From assembly GCA_024278215.1 (NCBI GenBank), contig JAJRTR010000033.1:1-22952 (forward strand): a stretch of DNA of 22,952 bases, given 5' to 3'. Below are positions 1-8,930 of the stretch, one piece after another (position 1 is the stretch's first letter; each line of letters opens with the position of its first letter). Position numbers and translations under genes: made by a program. This stretch comes from a bacterium (GTDB lineage Bacteria; UBP15; UBA6099; JAJRTR01). The notes beneath the pieces are model-generated. The model was not told the DNA's origin. It searched no databases and was given only the letters and a program-made list of their open reading frames with translations.

Positions 1-2
1 AG

Positions 3-3000
3 ACGGTGGACGCGTCGCCGCCGACACAAAGCAACTGGAACCCGGCTTCCGGCTCGAGTATCTGCGGTTCTTCCGTGTCGGTCGATCTGGACACCGACGA
101 AAACGCACTGTGCCGCTGGTCGCTCACCGACCAGGCTTACAGCGCGATGCCCGCCGCGAACGACTGCTCGGGCGGCGCATACGCGACAAGCCACACATGC
201 AACGCCACGGGCCTCGCCGCGGGCGCGGACATCGTTTATGTCGCCTGTACGGACGTGCGGGGTAACGAACACTCCGCCGCCGACAATACCGAACTCAACT
301 ATACTACCGACCAGTCGCCGCCCGTTCAGAGCAATTGGGACCCGGCAAAAGGCTCATGGATCACAACCACATCGCCTTCGATCACCCTGGACACCGACGA
401 AAACGCCACCTGCCGCTGGTCGCTCACCGACCTGGCCTACAGCGCGATAGCCGCAGGCAACACCTGCGCGGGCGGTGGCACGAAAAACCACACATGCAGC
501 GCCTCCGGCCTTTCACTCGGCGCGGAAATCGTTTACATCTCCTGCGTCGACTCCTGCGGCAACGAAGACTCGTCGGCTACCAATGACGATATAGACTACA
601 ACGTCGACAACACTCCGCCAACGGATGTTGCGACTGTCTACGACGGCGACACCGTCGGGGTCGACATCGACCTGACCCACTCCACGACGCAGCTTTCCTG
701 CAACTGGACGGCATCCTCCGATCCGGAAAGCGGCGTAGCCAGATACTGGTACTCGATAGGCACCACCGCCGGCGCCAGCGATACCGTCTCATGGACCGAC
801 AACGCCGCCGCCACAGCCGTCACAAAGACCGGCCTCACTCTCACCGACGGCCAGATGTACTACTGTTCCGTGCAGGTTGAAAACAATGTTGGTCTCGTTT
901 CCGGCGTAACGACTTCCGACGGCCATAAAGTGGAAGTGCTCCAGCCGCCTGTTGTCTCCAATGTGCAATTCAACCCGTCCGGCGTTTGCAGCGACGGCAG
1001 CACCACGTCGACTGTGACCGCCGACGTTACCGATCCCAACGGCGCGGCGGACATCAACACGGTGCAGATTCAGTTGTCTCCCATAAACGGCGGCACTTCA
1101 CTGCTCGTATCTCTCTATGACGACGGCGCGACCGCGGGCGATGTCGCCGCCGCGGACGGAACATACACGAACAACACGATCAGCGCACTCGCGGGCACCT
1201 CAATCGGCGCGAAAACACTTACCGTGACCGCGACCGACATGGCAGCCGACACGGGAAGCGCCGATGGAACACTGAATGTTGACGACTGCTCGCCGCCGTC
1301 GGATATCGCCACTGTCTACGACGGTGCCGCGGCGGGTGTCGACATCGACGTCACCAACTCCGACACGCAGCTTTCCTGCAACTGGACGGCGTCGACCGAC
1401 GCGCAGAGCGGTATCGCGAAGTACTGGTACTCGATAGGCACTACCGCTGGCGCGAGCGATACCGTCTCATGGACAGACAACGCGCTCTCGCTCACCGTCA
1501 CGAAATCCGGTCTTACTCTCACCGACGGCCAGACATACTACTGCAACGCGAAGGCCGAAAACGGCGCGGGGCTGCTGTCCGGCATTACAAGTTCCGACGG
1601 CCAGACTGTGGATGTGTCGCCACCGACACAGAGCAACTGGAACCCGCCCGACCTGTCGACACTTTGCAGCACATCCGAGCCGGTAACGCTCGCCACCGAC
1701 GAACTCGCCCAGTGCCGCTGGTCGCTCTCCGACCAGTCATACAGCGCGATGCCCGGCGCGAACGACTGCTCCGGCGGCGCTTATGCCGTTAATCATACTT
1801 GCAACACTTCAGGCCTCTCCACAGGTACGGAAACTGTTTATATCGCCTGCACAGACGAATACACCAACGAACACTCGGCCACGACAAACACGGAACTGAC
1901 TTACAACGTCGACGGCTCGACTCCCGCGCAGAGCAACTGGAACCCGGCCAAAGGATCGGTCATTACGACAACAACACCGGCTGTCACACTCGACACGGAC
2001 GAACTCGCCCAGTGCCGCTGGTCGCTCTCCGACATCGCCTACAGCGCCATGCCCGGTGCGAACGACTGCTCCGGCGGCGCCGCGGCCCTCAACCACACAT
2101 GCAGTACAACCGGCCTCGCGGAAGGCGCGAACTTCGTATACGTCGCCTGCGTCGACACCTGCGGAAACGAAGACTCGACAGCGACCAACGAAGATATAGA
2201 TTACACTGTCGACACCACACCACCTGTCCAGAGTAACTGGAACCCGGCGACCGGCACGATAATCACGACAACCTCGCCCACTATCACGCTCGACACAGAC
2301 GAAAACGCCCAGTGCCGCTGGTCGCTCACGGATCAGGATTACTCAGCCATGCCCGGCGCGAACGACTGCTCCGGCGGCGTGTACGCCACCAGCCATTCAT
2401 GCGCCGCGAGCGGACTTTCCACAGGGCCTGAGATCGTATATGTCTCATGCGTCGATCAATACGGCAACGAACAGACCACCATGATAAACGAGGACCTCGA
2501 CTATATCGTCGACATAACGCCGCCGGCGGATGTAACCGTCTATGACGGCGATGTCGCGGGCGCGGACATCGACTCGCAGATGGAACAGACGCAGCTTTCG
2601 TGCAACTGGACGGCCTCGTCCGACCCGGAAACGGGTGTCGCAAGGTACTGGTACTCGTTCGGCACGGCTGCGGGCTCGACAAACATCACCGGGTGGACCG
2701 ACAACGGTACTGCTACAATCGTGACTAAAACCGGACTCGCTCTGTCAATAGGCACAACCTATTATTGCAACGTCCGCGCGGAAAACGGTGCCGGTCTGCT
2801 CGCCAATGTCACCAGTTCCGACGGCGTGCTCGTCACCGACATAAAACCGAATCCGCCTGTAATCACAGCCACCGTCAGCTCGGGCGGCAACATCGACATC
2901 ACATTCACCGCGCCGACTACAAATGAGGACGGTTCACCGATCACAAATCTCGTCAGTCACAACATACTCGTGAGCACTCCCGCGAGCGGGCCGCCCTACA

Positions 3001-4031
3001 ACCTCGTCCAGAACGTGCTCAACAGTGTTCCGGGCGCGACCGTCAATTACACCGACGTCGGGCCGTTCACCTATTACGACACCTATTGCTATGTGGCAAC
3101 AGCGATAAACGATCTCAGCATCGAAAGCGACTACTCCAACGAGATGTGTGTCGTCGCCGAACCCGTTTCCTACAACAACGACCAGGTGTGCGCGACACAG
3201 GACGACAGTACATACCACCCTGAAAACTGGCCCTCATACCTGAACGCCCCGCTGGGCATCGCATACGATTCCAACTCGGGGCACCTGTTCATCGCAGACA
3301 CGGACAACCACCGCATAAGCGAGTGGGACCCGGCATTGCCCTGCTCGTTCGTCGCGATACACGGAGAATACGGGTTCGGCGACGGCCAGTTCAAGAAACC
3401 CTATGACCTGGATATTGTCAACGGCACAATGTACGTAGTCGACCAGAGCAACCGCCTCCAGATACTCGACCACACGGTCGCGCCCACCAACCCGCCGACA
3501 CCGATGACACCCAAAGCTTCGAGCATTATCATACCACTCGCTTTCGGTGTCGCCGCGGACGGCTCCGGCTACATATTCGTTTCAGCCACCAGCAACAAAA
3601 TATACAAGTACGACTACGCCGGCACTCTCCAGCCAGGCTGGCCGGTCGATGCCGACAGTCCGAGGGGAATCGACGTGGACAGCGCGGGTAACATATATTA
3701 CGCGTCTTACGGCAGGAATCAGGTTGTGGTTCTGGACTCCACAGGCACCGAGACTGCCGCGTGGGGCAGCCCGGGAACAGGATTCGGACAGTTCGATAAA
3801 CCCTATAATGTCGAAGTGGACGATACCAACAGTCTTGTATATGTATCGGACACGGGCAACGACAGGGTACAGGTTTTCGACACCACGGGCCAGTTGCAGA
3901 ACATAATCGGCGGGTTCGGATACCAGGCTGGTTCCCTCAGGGGGCCGCACGGCACAGTCGATATTCCGGGAGGCAGCGTTTTCATCCTCGATTCGGACAA
4001 CCAGAGATTCCAGGAATTCTCGAAGCCATAG
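3..4031 (+). CDS. Large secreted modular protein, Cys-rich repeats plus C-terminal NHL propeller (5' partial)
   Basis: Extracellular or cell-surface protein of unknown ligand. The reading frame is open at the left window edge and the first visible residues already lie in a repeat, so the true start and any signal peptide are upstream; the GTG at 6 is not a real start. Modules by nucleotide: A at 18-317, 318-614, 1620-1919, 1920-2219 and 2220-2519 (~100 residues each, opening PPxQSNWNP, with CRWSL, DC and HTC cysteines and a VYxxCxDxxGNE end); B at 615-944, 1293-1619 and 2520-2852 (opening PPxDVxVYDGD, with QLSCNWTAS and YWYS motifs, Ig/FN3-like); C at 945-1292 (Ig-like); D from about 2853 (fibronectin III-like). 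From about 3190 to the end there are NHL-type blades such as LFIADTDNHRISEWD and VYVSDTGNDRVQVFD, enough for a six-bladed propeller. The cysteines suggest disulfides outside the cytoplasm. No C-terminal sorting signal is recognisable. Function is inferred only as adhesion or ligand binding. Confidence 0.85.
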   Translation, partial: TVDASPPTQSNWNPASGSSICGSSVSVDLDTDENALCRWSLTDQAYSAMPAANDCSGGAYATSHTCNATGLAAGADIVYVACTDVRGNEHSAADNTELNYTTDQSPPVQSNWDPAKGSWITTTSPSITLDTDENATCRWSLTDLAYSAIAAGNTCAGGGTKNHTCSASGLSLGAEIVYISCVDSCGNEDSSATNDDIDYNVDNTPPTDVATVYDGDTVGVDIDLTHSTTQLSCNWTASSDPESGVARYWYSIGTTAGASDTVSWTDNAAATAVTKTGLTLTDGQMYYCSVQVENNVGLVSGVTTSDGHKVEVLQPPVVSNVQFNPSGVCSDGSTTSTVTADVTDPNGAADINTVQIQLSPINGGTSLLVSLYDDGATAGDVAAADGTYTNNTISALAGTSIGAKTLTVTATDMAADTGSADGTLNVDDCSPPSDIATVYDGAAAGVDIDVTNSDTQLSCNWTASTDAQSGIAKYWYSIGTTAGASDTVSWTDNALSLTVTKSGLTLTDGQTYYCNAKAENGAGLLSGITSSDGQTVDVSPPTQSNWNPPDLSTLCSTSEPVTLATDELAQCRWSLSDQSYSAMPGANDCSGGAYAVNHTCNTSGLSTGTETVYIACTDEYTNEHSATTNTELTYNVDGSTPAQSNWNPAKGSVITTTTPAVTLDTDELAQCRWSLSDIAYSAMPGANDCSGGAAALNHTCSTTGLAEGANFVYVACVDTCGNEDSTATNEDIDYTVDTTPPVQSNWNPATGTIITTTSPTITLDTDENAQCRWSLTDQDYSAMPGANDCSGGVYATSHSCAASGLSTGPEIVYVSCVDQYGNEQTTMINEDLDYIVDITPPADVTVYDGDVAGADIDSQMEQTQLSCNWTASSDPETGVARYWYSFGTAAGSTNITGWTDNGTATIVTKTGLALSIGTTYYCNVRAENGAGLLANVTSSDGVLVTDIKPNPPVITATVSSGGNIDITFTAPTTNEDGSPITNLVSHNILVSTPASGPPYNLVQNVLNSVPGATVNYTDVGPFTYYDTYCYVATAINDLSIESDYSNEMCVVAEPVSYNNDQVCATQDDSTYHPENWPSYLNAPLGIAYDSNSGHLFIADTDNHRISEWDPALPCSFVAIHGEYGFGDGQFKKPYDLDIVNGTMYVVDQSNRLQILDHTVAPTNPPTPMTPKASSIIIPLAFGVAADGSGYIFVSATSNKIYKYDYAGTLQPGWPVDADSPRGIDVDSAGNIYYASYGRNQVVVLDSTGTETAAWGSPGTGFGQFDKPYNVEVDDTNSLVYVSDTGNDRVQVFDTTGQLQNIIGGFGYQAGSLRGPHGTVDIPGGSVFILDSDNQRFQEFSKP
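18..2519 (+). repeat. Five A-type modules of ~300 bp within the large exoprotein gene
   Basis: Coding repeats at 18-317, 318-614, 1620-1919, 1920-2219 and 2220-2519. The last three are in tandem with an exact 300-bp period. Nucleotide identity is high in patches, for example the stretch encoding CRWSL and the one encoding NDCSGG recur almost unchanged, which points to recent internal duplication or gene conversion rather than old divergence. B modules (615, 1293, 2520) interrupt the array. Confidence 0.8.
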
Positions 4032-4079
4032 TGTCGTTTCACGATTTCATATACGCAATTCCTATTAATAACCGCTGTA

Positions 4080-4109
4080 TTGTCAGTCGCACGGTAATCG
4101 TGATATATT
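4080..4109 (+). promoter_or_regulatory. Sigma70-type promoter for the hydrolase-mannosidase operon
   Basis: TTGTCA at 4080-4085 (5 of 6 to TTGACA), an 18-bp spacer, and TATATT at 4104-4109 (5 of 6 to TATAAT). The start of transcription would fall near 4116, giving a leader of about 64 nt before the ATG at 4180. Confidence 0.5.
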
Positions 4110-4150
4110 TTGTATTTACCTGAGTAAAAATAGATGGGGGTGCGACATAT

Positions 4151-4183
4151 ATGCACAAACCGAAACGATTGGAGAAATTATGA
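4151..4183 (+). CDS. Possible 10-codon leader peptide upstream of the metallo-hydrolase
   Basis: ATG at 4151 opens a short frame encoding MHKPKRLEKL and stopping at TGA 4181-4183, which overlaps the ATG (4180) of the next gene as ATGA. A GGGGGTG run at 4136-4142 lies 8 nt upstream and could act as a ribosome-binding site. The overlap would allow translational coupling, but the downstream gene has its own GGAGA site inside this frame, and a frame this short is likely to arise by chance. Only conservation in relatives would establish it. Confidence 0.2.
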   Translation: MHKPKRLEKL

Positions 4184-4821
4184 TAGTAGAACGGCTTATG
4201 GTAGGAGGATTCCAGGAAAACACATTCATCATCGGATGCCCGGAAACAAAAGAAGGCGCCGTCATAGACCCCGGCACGGACGCGGACCTGATACTTGCAC
4301 AGATCGACGTGCTTGGGCTCAACGTTACGAAAATAATAAACACGCACGCGCACATTGATCACATCGGCGCGGTGGAAGCGATAAAACAGGCAAAAGGCGC
4401 GAAGTTTTATATTCACAAAAACGAGGAACCGCTGGTGAAAGCATACGATCAGCAGTGCCGGATGTTCGGTGTGCAGTTCGGCTCCGAACCGGAGATCGAC
4501 GGCTATATCGAAGAAGGCGAAACGGTGGAAGTCGGCAACCTGCGCGCCTCGGTCATCTTCACTCCAGGCCACTCGCCCGGCGGAATATGTTTCCATTTCG
4601 GCGAACGCATTTTCGTGGGCGACACGCTTTTTATGGGCTCGATAGGTCGCACCGACCTGCCGGGCGGAAGCACCGAGATGCTTTTAAACAACATAAAAAC
4701 CAAGCTGCTCGTGCTGCCGCCGGAAACTATCGTCCACTGCGGACACGGCCCGGACACTACCATAGGCAGGGAAAAGGACAGCAACCCATTCCTTACAGGC
4801 GGCGGCATGTTCGGTTTATGA
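4180..4821 (+). CDS. MBL-fold metallo-hydrolase (glyoxalase II-like)
   Basis: Cytoplasmic binuclear-metal hydrolase of the metallo-beta-lactamase superfamily, in the YcbL/GloB-like subgroup whose members often hydrolyse thioesters such as S-lactoylglutathione. The 213-residue length fits this small type and lacks the extra C-terminal domain of classical glyoxalase II. All expected metal ligands are visible: the THAHIDHIG motif gives H56, H58, D60 and H61; TPGHSPGG gives H131; FVGDTLF gives D148; and VHCGHG near the end gives H189. The start is set by GGAGA at 4171-4175, 4-5 nt before the ATG. There is no signal peptide. The mannosidase gene starts 52 nt downstream on the same strand, so the two are probably co-transcribed. 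The exact substrate cannot be read from the sequence. Confidence 0.88.
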   Translation: MIVERLMVGGFQENTFIIGCPETKEGAVIDPGTDADLILAQIDVLGLNVTKIINTHAHIDHIGAVEAIKQAKGAKFYIHKNEEPLVKAYDQQCRMFGVQFGSEPEIDGYIEEGETVEVGNLRASVIFTPGHSPGGICFHFGERIFVGDTLFMGSIGRTDLPGGSTEMLLNNIKTKLLVLPPETIVHCGHGPDTTIGREKDSNPFLTGGGMFGL

Positions 4822-4873
4822 ACGATGTCATTCATGTTGATTCACGGAGACTTATCAAAAAACCGGAGGCATT

Positions 4874-7800
4874 ATGAAAAACAACAGACTGTTTATCGCG
4901 CTCATGCTTTTTATTATGGCGTCGCCTGTATTTATGAGACCGGCCTTCGCGGGCGCAAGGATGGACGATGTTCTGGGCAAACTCGGTCTCGAACGCGAAA
5001 CCGTCAAGTATCACATCGAGTCGGGCTGGTTCCACGCTAAAAAAGGAATGGACGAACGATGTACGGCCCCGAACTACAGGCCGACTCCAAAAGAATGGAA
5101 AAAGCGGGGTGTTGGACTCACCTGGACCGGCAAAGGAACCGAACGCTGGTTCCTCGTCAGGTTCGCCATCCCCGAACAGGTCGCCGGTGTGCCGATCAAA
5201 GGCTCGAAAGCCGTGTTCCATGCTGCCATGACCGGCAACGGCGATATATGGGTCAACGGAATATATAAAAGCAGCTTCCGCTATGACAACGGCGAAGCGT
5301 TGCTGGGCAAGCAGGTCGCGCCCGGCGAAAAATATGTCGTCGTGGTTCGGGGCGTCAGCAATGGTTCCGCCGCGATGTTCACAGACGCCTACCTTACGTT
5401 CTCGGCGCTTGAAGCGCCCCAGCGTCGCATAAAAGATTATGTCGACAAGGTTCAGACTGTGCAGTTGTTGTTCGACCAGCTCAACGAAACAGAGAAAGAG
5501 AGATGGGAGCAGGTGCTCGAAGAATCCGCCGCGAAGGTCGATCTCGATGCACTGAGCAGAAACGACATGCCCGCGCTGCTCGAATCGCTCGATGCCGCTT
5601 CCGTCAGACTCGACGAATTCGGCGGGATCGCAAAGAAGTATACAATGTACCTGCTGGGCTATTCGCACATCGACCTCGCGTGGCTCTGGGACTACCGCGA
5701 AGGCGAAAAAGTGTGGCACGACACGGCGAAAACCGTTTTCGAACTCATGGAGGAATACCCCGATTTCATCTTCACGGAAACACAGGCTCACGGCTATAAA
5801 TGGATGGAAGACGATTATCCGAAAAGTATTTACGCGAAACTTCACAAGTGGTACGACGCGGGCAGATGGGAGATCACGGGCGGCACATGGACCGAGCACG
5901 ACTCGAACCTGCCCAGCGGCGAAGGCTTCGTCCGTCAGTTTTTATACGGCAAAAAATATTTCCGTGATAAATTCGACAAGGATGTTGTCGTCGCGTGGAC
6001 TCCCGACAGCTTCGGTTACAATTGGAACCTGCCGCAGATTCTCAAGAAATCCGGCATGACCGGTTTCCTCACACAGAAGATCAACTGGAACGATACGACG
6101 AAATTCCCCTACCACATATTCTGGTGGGAAGGCCCGGACGGCTCGAAGATTCTGACATATTTCCCGGTCGGCGGCTACGGAGAATCCGTGGACGCGAACC
6201 GCATGTTGCAGCAACTCAAAGAGATGAAGCGAAAGCACGATGTCGACGAAAACTTCGTAATCTTCGGAGTGGGCGACCACGGCGGCGGCGTCACCCGCCG
6301 TCACCTCGACCGCGCGTTCGCACTGAAGAAAAACCCGGTATATCCGAAAATCGAGTTCACTACCGCCGAAAAATATTTCAAACATCTCCACAAACTCGCT
6401 GAAAAGAAGGATTTCCCGGTCTGGGACGACGAACTTTATCTCCAGTACCACCGCGGCACATACACGACTCAGGCGGCGACAAAGCGCAACAACCGCCGGG
6501 GCGAAATACAGATGCAGGTCGCCGAAAAGTTCGCCGCTGTCGCGGACAAGCTCGGTAGTGATGTCCCGTATCCATTCCGCGAGATATTCGGCGGATGGTA
6601 CTACATCATGCTCAACCAGATGCACGATATACTGCCCGGCTCGGGTATCCGCAAAGTCTACGAGGATGCCGAAAAAGACTATGCTAAACAGCACAAACTC
6701 GGCAACATGGTTCTCGACAACGCGCTCGACTCGATTACGTCGAAGATCGACACTTCCGGCATCGGCAATGCGCTCGTCGTGTTCAATCCGCTCTCGTGGA
6801 AACGCGACGGAATTGTAGAACTCGCGCTCGATGAACTGCCGGCCAAGCCCGCTATATTGAGTCCGGCCGGAGCGACTGTTCCGTCGCAGATAGTGGACAA
6901 CAGGGACGGCGGCAAATCACTCGTTTTTATCGCGCGTGACATACCTTCAATCGGATACGCCGTGTGCCGTGTCGTCGCCGCGTCGGACGCCGCGCCCGCG
7001 CCGGTAACCGACCTCACGGCGGACGGCACGACAATCGAAAACACGTTTCTGAAACTCACGCTCGATCCGGAATCGGGCGAGATAGCAAGCCTGCTCGACA
7101 AACAGACCGGCAAGGAGATCATCAGGGCGGGAGCAGGCGGCGCTGTGCTCCAACTCTATAACGACAAGCCCGCGAAATACGATGCCTGGAACATCCGCAT
7201 CGGCGACCCGGTATACATGGACCGCGTCGGCAGAGTCGAGCTTGTCGAGAACGGACCCGTGCGTGCCACACTCAAGATGTCGCATCGCGTGGGCGGTTCG
7301 ATCTCCACATTCGACCAGTACTTCACACTCTATGAAAACCGGCCTCTGGCCGATGGGCGCATCGAGGTCGAATGGCAGGAAAGCAATGTTATCGCTAAAC
7401 TCGCTTTCAATCTCGATATGATGAACGAAACCGCATGGTTCGAGATTCCGTACGCGGCCATCGAGCGGCGTGCCGTACCGCTCACACCCGCCGACCGGGC
7501 GAAGTGGGAAGTGTCCGCGCAGAAGTGGGTGGATTATACCGACAAATCCGGTACCTACGGTGTCGGCCTGCTTAACAACAGCAAGTACGGATATGACGTA
7601 AAAGACAACGTGCTGCGCATGACGCTGCTGAGGTCGCCCGTCGCGCCCGACCCGCTCGCCGACCGCGGCCACCACTCGATCCCCTACGCGCTTTACCCAC
7701 ATGCCGGCGACTGGCGCGATGCGAATGTACCGCGAAAAGGCTACGAATTCAACTGGCCGCTCATCACCCGCTTATCCGACAGCCATGCGGGCGAACTGCC

Positions 7801-8068
7801 CGTTTCGGAATCGTTCTTCCGGTGCGAACCGCCCAACGTGCTTCTCAACGTCGTCAAGAAAGCCGAAAATAAAAAGGATTACATCATCAGGTTCTATGAA
7901 ACATCCGGCATCGACACGGAAGCGAAGATAACGCTGCCCGGCACACCGGCAAGTGTTGTGGAAACGAATCTTATCGAAGACGAGATGGAACCGGTTCCCT
8001 TCGACGGCAACCGGATCAGCGTGCCCATCGGCCACTACGAAATAAAGACGTTACGTGTTTCGTTTTGA
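4874..8068 (+). CDS. Secreted alpha-mannosidase, glycoside hydrolase family 38
   Basis: Retaining alpha-mannosidase that removes alpha-linked mannose from glycans. The 1064 residues begin with a signal peptide (basic start, hydrophobic core, AFA|GA-type cleavage near residue 26), so the enzyme is exported, unlike many cytoplasmic bacterial GH38 enzymes. A jelly-roll-like N-terminal part precedes the catalytic domain, which opens with YSHIDLAWLWD (zinc ligands H265 and D267). WTPDSFGY carries the predicted nucleophile D378, and GVGDHGGG contributes zinc ligand H469. A helical middle domain (RGTYTTQAATKRNNRRGE) and the long beta-sandwich C-terminal half follow, as is usual for the family. The start is fixed by GGAGG at 4865-4869, 4 nt before the ATG. 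The gene lies downstream of the metallo-hydrolase. No sugar transporter or other glycosidase is nearby. The downstream gene is convergent, 53 bp away, and I see no strong terminator between them. Confidence 0.93.
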   Translation: MKNNRLFIALMLFIMASPVFMRPAFAGARMDDVLGKLGLERETVKYHIESGWFHAKKGMDERCTAPNYRPTPKEWKKRGVGLTWTGKGTERWFLVRFAIPEQVAGVPIKGSKAVFHAAMTGNGDIWVNGIYKSSFRYDNGEALLGKQVAPGEKYVVVVRGVSNGSAAMFTDAYLTFSALEAPQRRIKDYVDKVQTVQLLFDQLNETEKERWEQVLEESAAKVDLDALSRNDMPALLESLDAASVRLDEFGGIAKKYTMYLLGYSHIDLAWLWDYREGEKVWHDTAKTVFELMEEYPDFIFTETQAHGYKWMEDDYPKSIYAKLHKWYDAGRWEITGGTWTEHDSNLPSGEGFVRQFLYGKKYFRDKFDKDVVVAWTPDSFGYNWNLPQILKKSGMTGFLTQKINWNDTTKFPYHIFWWEGPDGSKILTYFPVGGYGESVDANRMLQQLKEMKRKHDVDENFVIFGVGDHGGGVTRRHLDRAFALKKNPVYPKIEFTTAEKYFKHLHKLAEKKDFPVWDDELYLQYHRGTYTTQAATKRNNRRGEIQMQVAEKFAAVADKLGSDVPYPFREIFGGWYYIMLNQMHDILPGSGIRKVYEDAEKDYAKQHKLGNMVLDNALDSITSKIDTSGIGNALVVFNPLSWKRDGIVELALDELPAKPAILSPAGATVPSQIVDNRDGGKSLVFIARDIPSIGYAVCRVVAASDAAPAPVTDLTADGTTIENTFLKLTLDPESGEIASLLDKQTGKEIIRAGAGGAVLQLYNDKPAKYDAWNIRIGDPVYMDRVGRVELVENGPVRATLKMSHRVGGSISTFDQYFTLYENRPLADGRIEVEWQESNVIAKLAFNLDMMNETAWFEIPYAAIERRAVPLTPADRAKWEVSAQKWVDYTDKSGTYGVGLLNNSKYGYDVKDNVLRMTLLRSPVAPDPLADRGHHSIPYALYPHAGDWRDANVPRKGYEFNWPLITRLSDSHAGELPVSESFFRCEPPNVLLNVVKKAENKKDYIIRFYETSGIDTEAKITLPGTPASVVETNLIEDEMEPVPFDGNRISVPIGHYEIKTLRVSF

Positions 8069-8121
8069 AGGGTTGTTGCTGAATGTTGTCGCCGGCGGCG
8101 TGCGCGGTTTTGCGCCGTCGA

Positions 8122-8889
8122 TCAGTCTATCAATCGCTTCGACATAAGCCGCAGGGCGAGTTCGATGATGAGGGTTGTCGAGAGAATCAGATAGGCGAGT
8201 TTCGCGAGCAGCCAGGGCGTGCCGTTGCCGGTGATCAGGGCGCGGGTGAGGTCCACGACACTTGTAAGGGGCAGTATCCATAACACGTTCTGCACATACA
8301 CCGGAAACCTGCTGAGCGGAAAGTATGTGCCGCAAAGGAATATGACAGGGAAAATAATTGCAAAGAAAAATTGGAAGTGCTCGAATTCTTTCGCCTTTGC
8401 GGAGACAGACAGCGCGATGGCCGCGAAGTTCAGGCCGCCGATGATGATGATAGGGAATGCGAGCGCCGCGCTGAGGTGATCGAAGACACCGACTATCCCC
8501 ATAACGATAAACAGCACGACCGAACTGATGAGAGATTTCGTGGCACCCCAGGCGATTTCGCCGAAAGCGACTTCGAGCGGCGAGAGAGGCGTGCTGATGA
8601 TGGCGTCGAACGTATGCTGGTAGGTCATGCGATAGAAACTGCCGTAAGTGCACTCGAATGTCGCGCGAAGCAGCGACTCGGTCGCGAGAATACCGGCAGT
8701 GACAAAGACCAGATAAGGCATGCCGTCGATGTCGCCGACGTAGTGGCCCACGCCCAGCCCCATGATCAGCAGCAGGCCGATAGGTTGTATGAACGGGGGC
8801 AGGAAATATACGAGCCAGCCCCTTTTATATATGAGGTAATTCCTGTACCAGACATGTGTCCAGCCTGTCGTCATTTGAAATACTTTCAT
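8122..8889 (-). CDS. ABC-2 type transporter permease (NodJ/DrrB-like)
   Basis: Membrane component of an ABC-2 exporter, which pairs with the ATPase encoded just upstream. The 255 residues contain about six hydrophobic segments, starting with the one after KRGWLVYFLPPF and ending with LAYLILSTTLIIELALRL before a short cytoplasmic tail (MSKRLID). The PxxLGxG-like loop after the first helix, the AFxxTYGSFYRMTYQHTFDAIISTPLSPLE stretch (broken here for description) and GTYFPLSRFP after helix five are typical of the NodJ/DrrB group that exports lipids, glycolipids or drugs. The ATG at 8889 lies 41 nt after the ATPase stop with no strong ribosome-binding site, which fits translational dependence on the upstream gene. 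The substrate is unknown. Confidence 0.88.
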   Translation of the reverse strand: MKVFQMTTGWTHVWYRNYLIYKRGWLVYFLPPFIQPIGLLLIMGLGVGHYVGDIDGMPYLVFVTAGILATESLLRATFECTYGSFYRMTYQHTFDAIISTPLSPLEVAFGEIAWGATKSLISSVVLFIVMGIVGVFDHLSAALAFPIIIIGGLNFAAIALSVSAKAKEFEHFQFFFAIIFPVIFLCGTYFPLSRFPVYVQNVLWILPLTSVVDLTRALITGNGTPWLLAKLAYLILSTTLIIELALRLMSKRLID

Positions 8890-8930
8890 TTACGCCAACC
8901 CATCTTACAGCTTTAATTATTGAAACGACG

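Noticed and set aside
18-2519. Regular ~300-bp repeats as a possible CRISPR array or tandem satellite
   Set aside because: The unit is far longer than a CRISPR repeat-spacer, stays in frame, and encodes a conserved protein module.
4832-5899. 355-codon open frame on the minus strand opposite the mannosidase
   Set aside because: It lies wholly antisense to a gene with intact GH38 motifs and its translation has no recognisable domain; it reflects the GC-biased codon use of the real gene.
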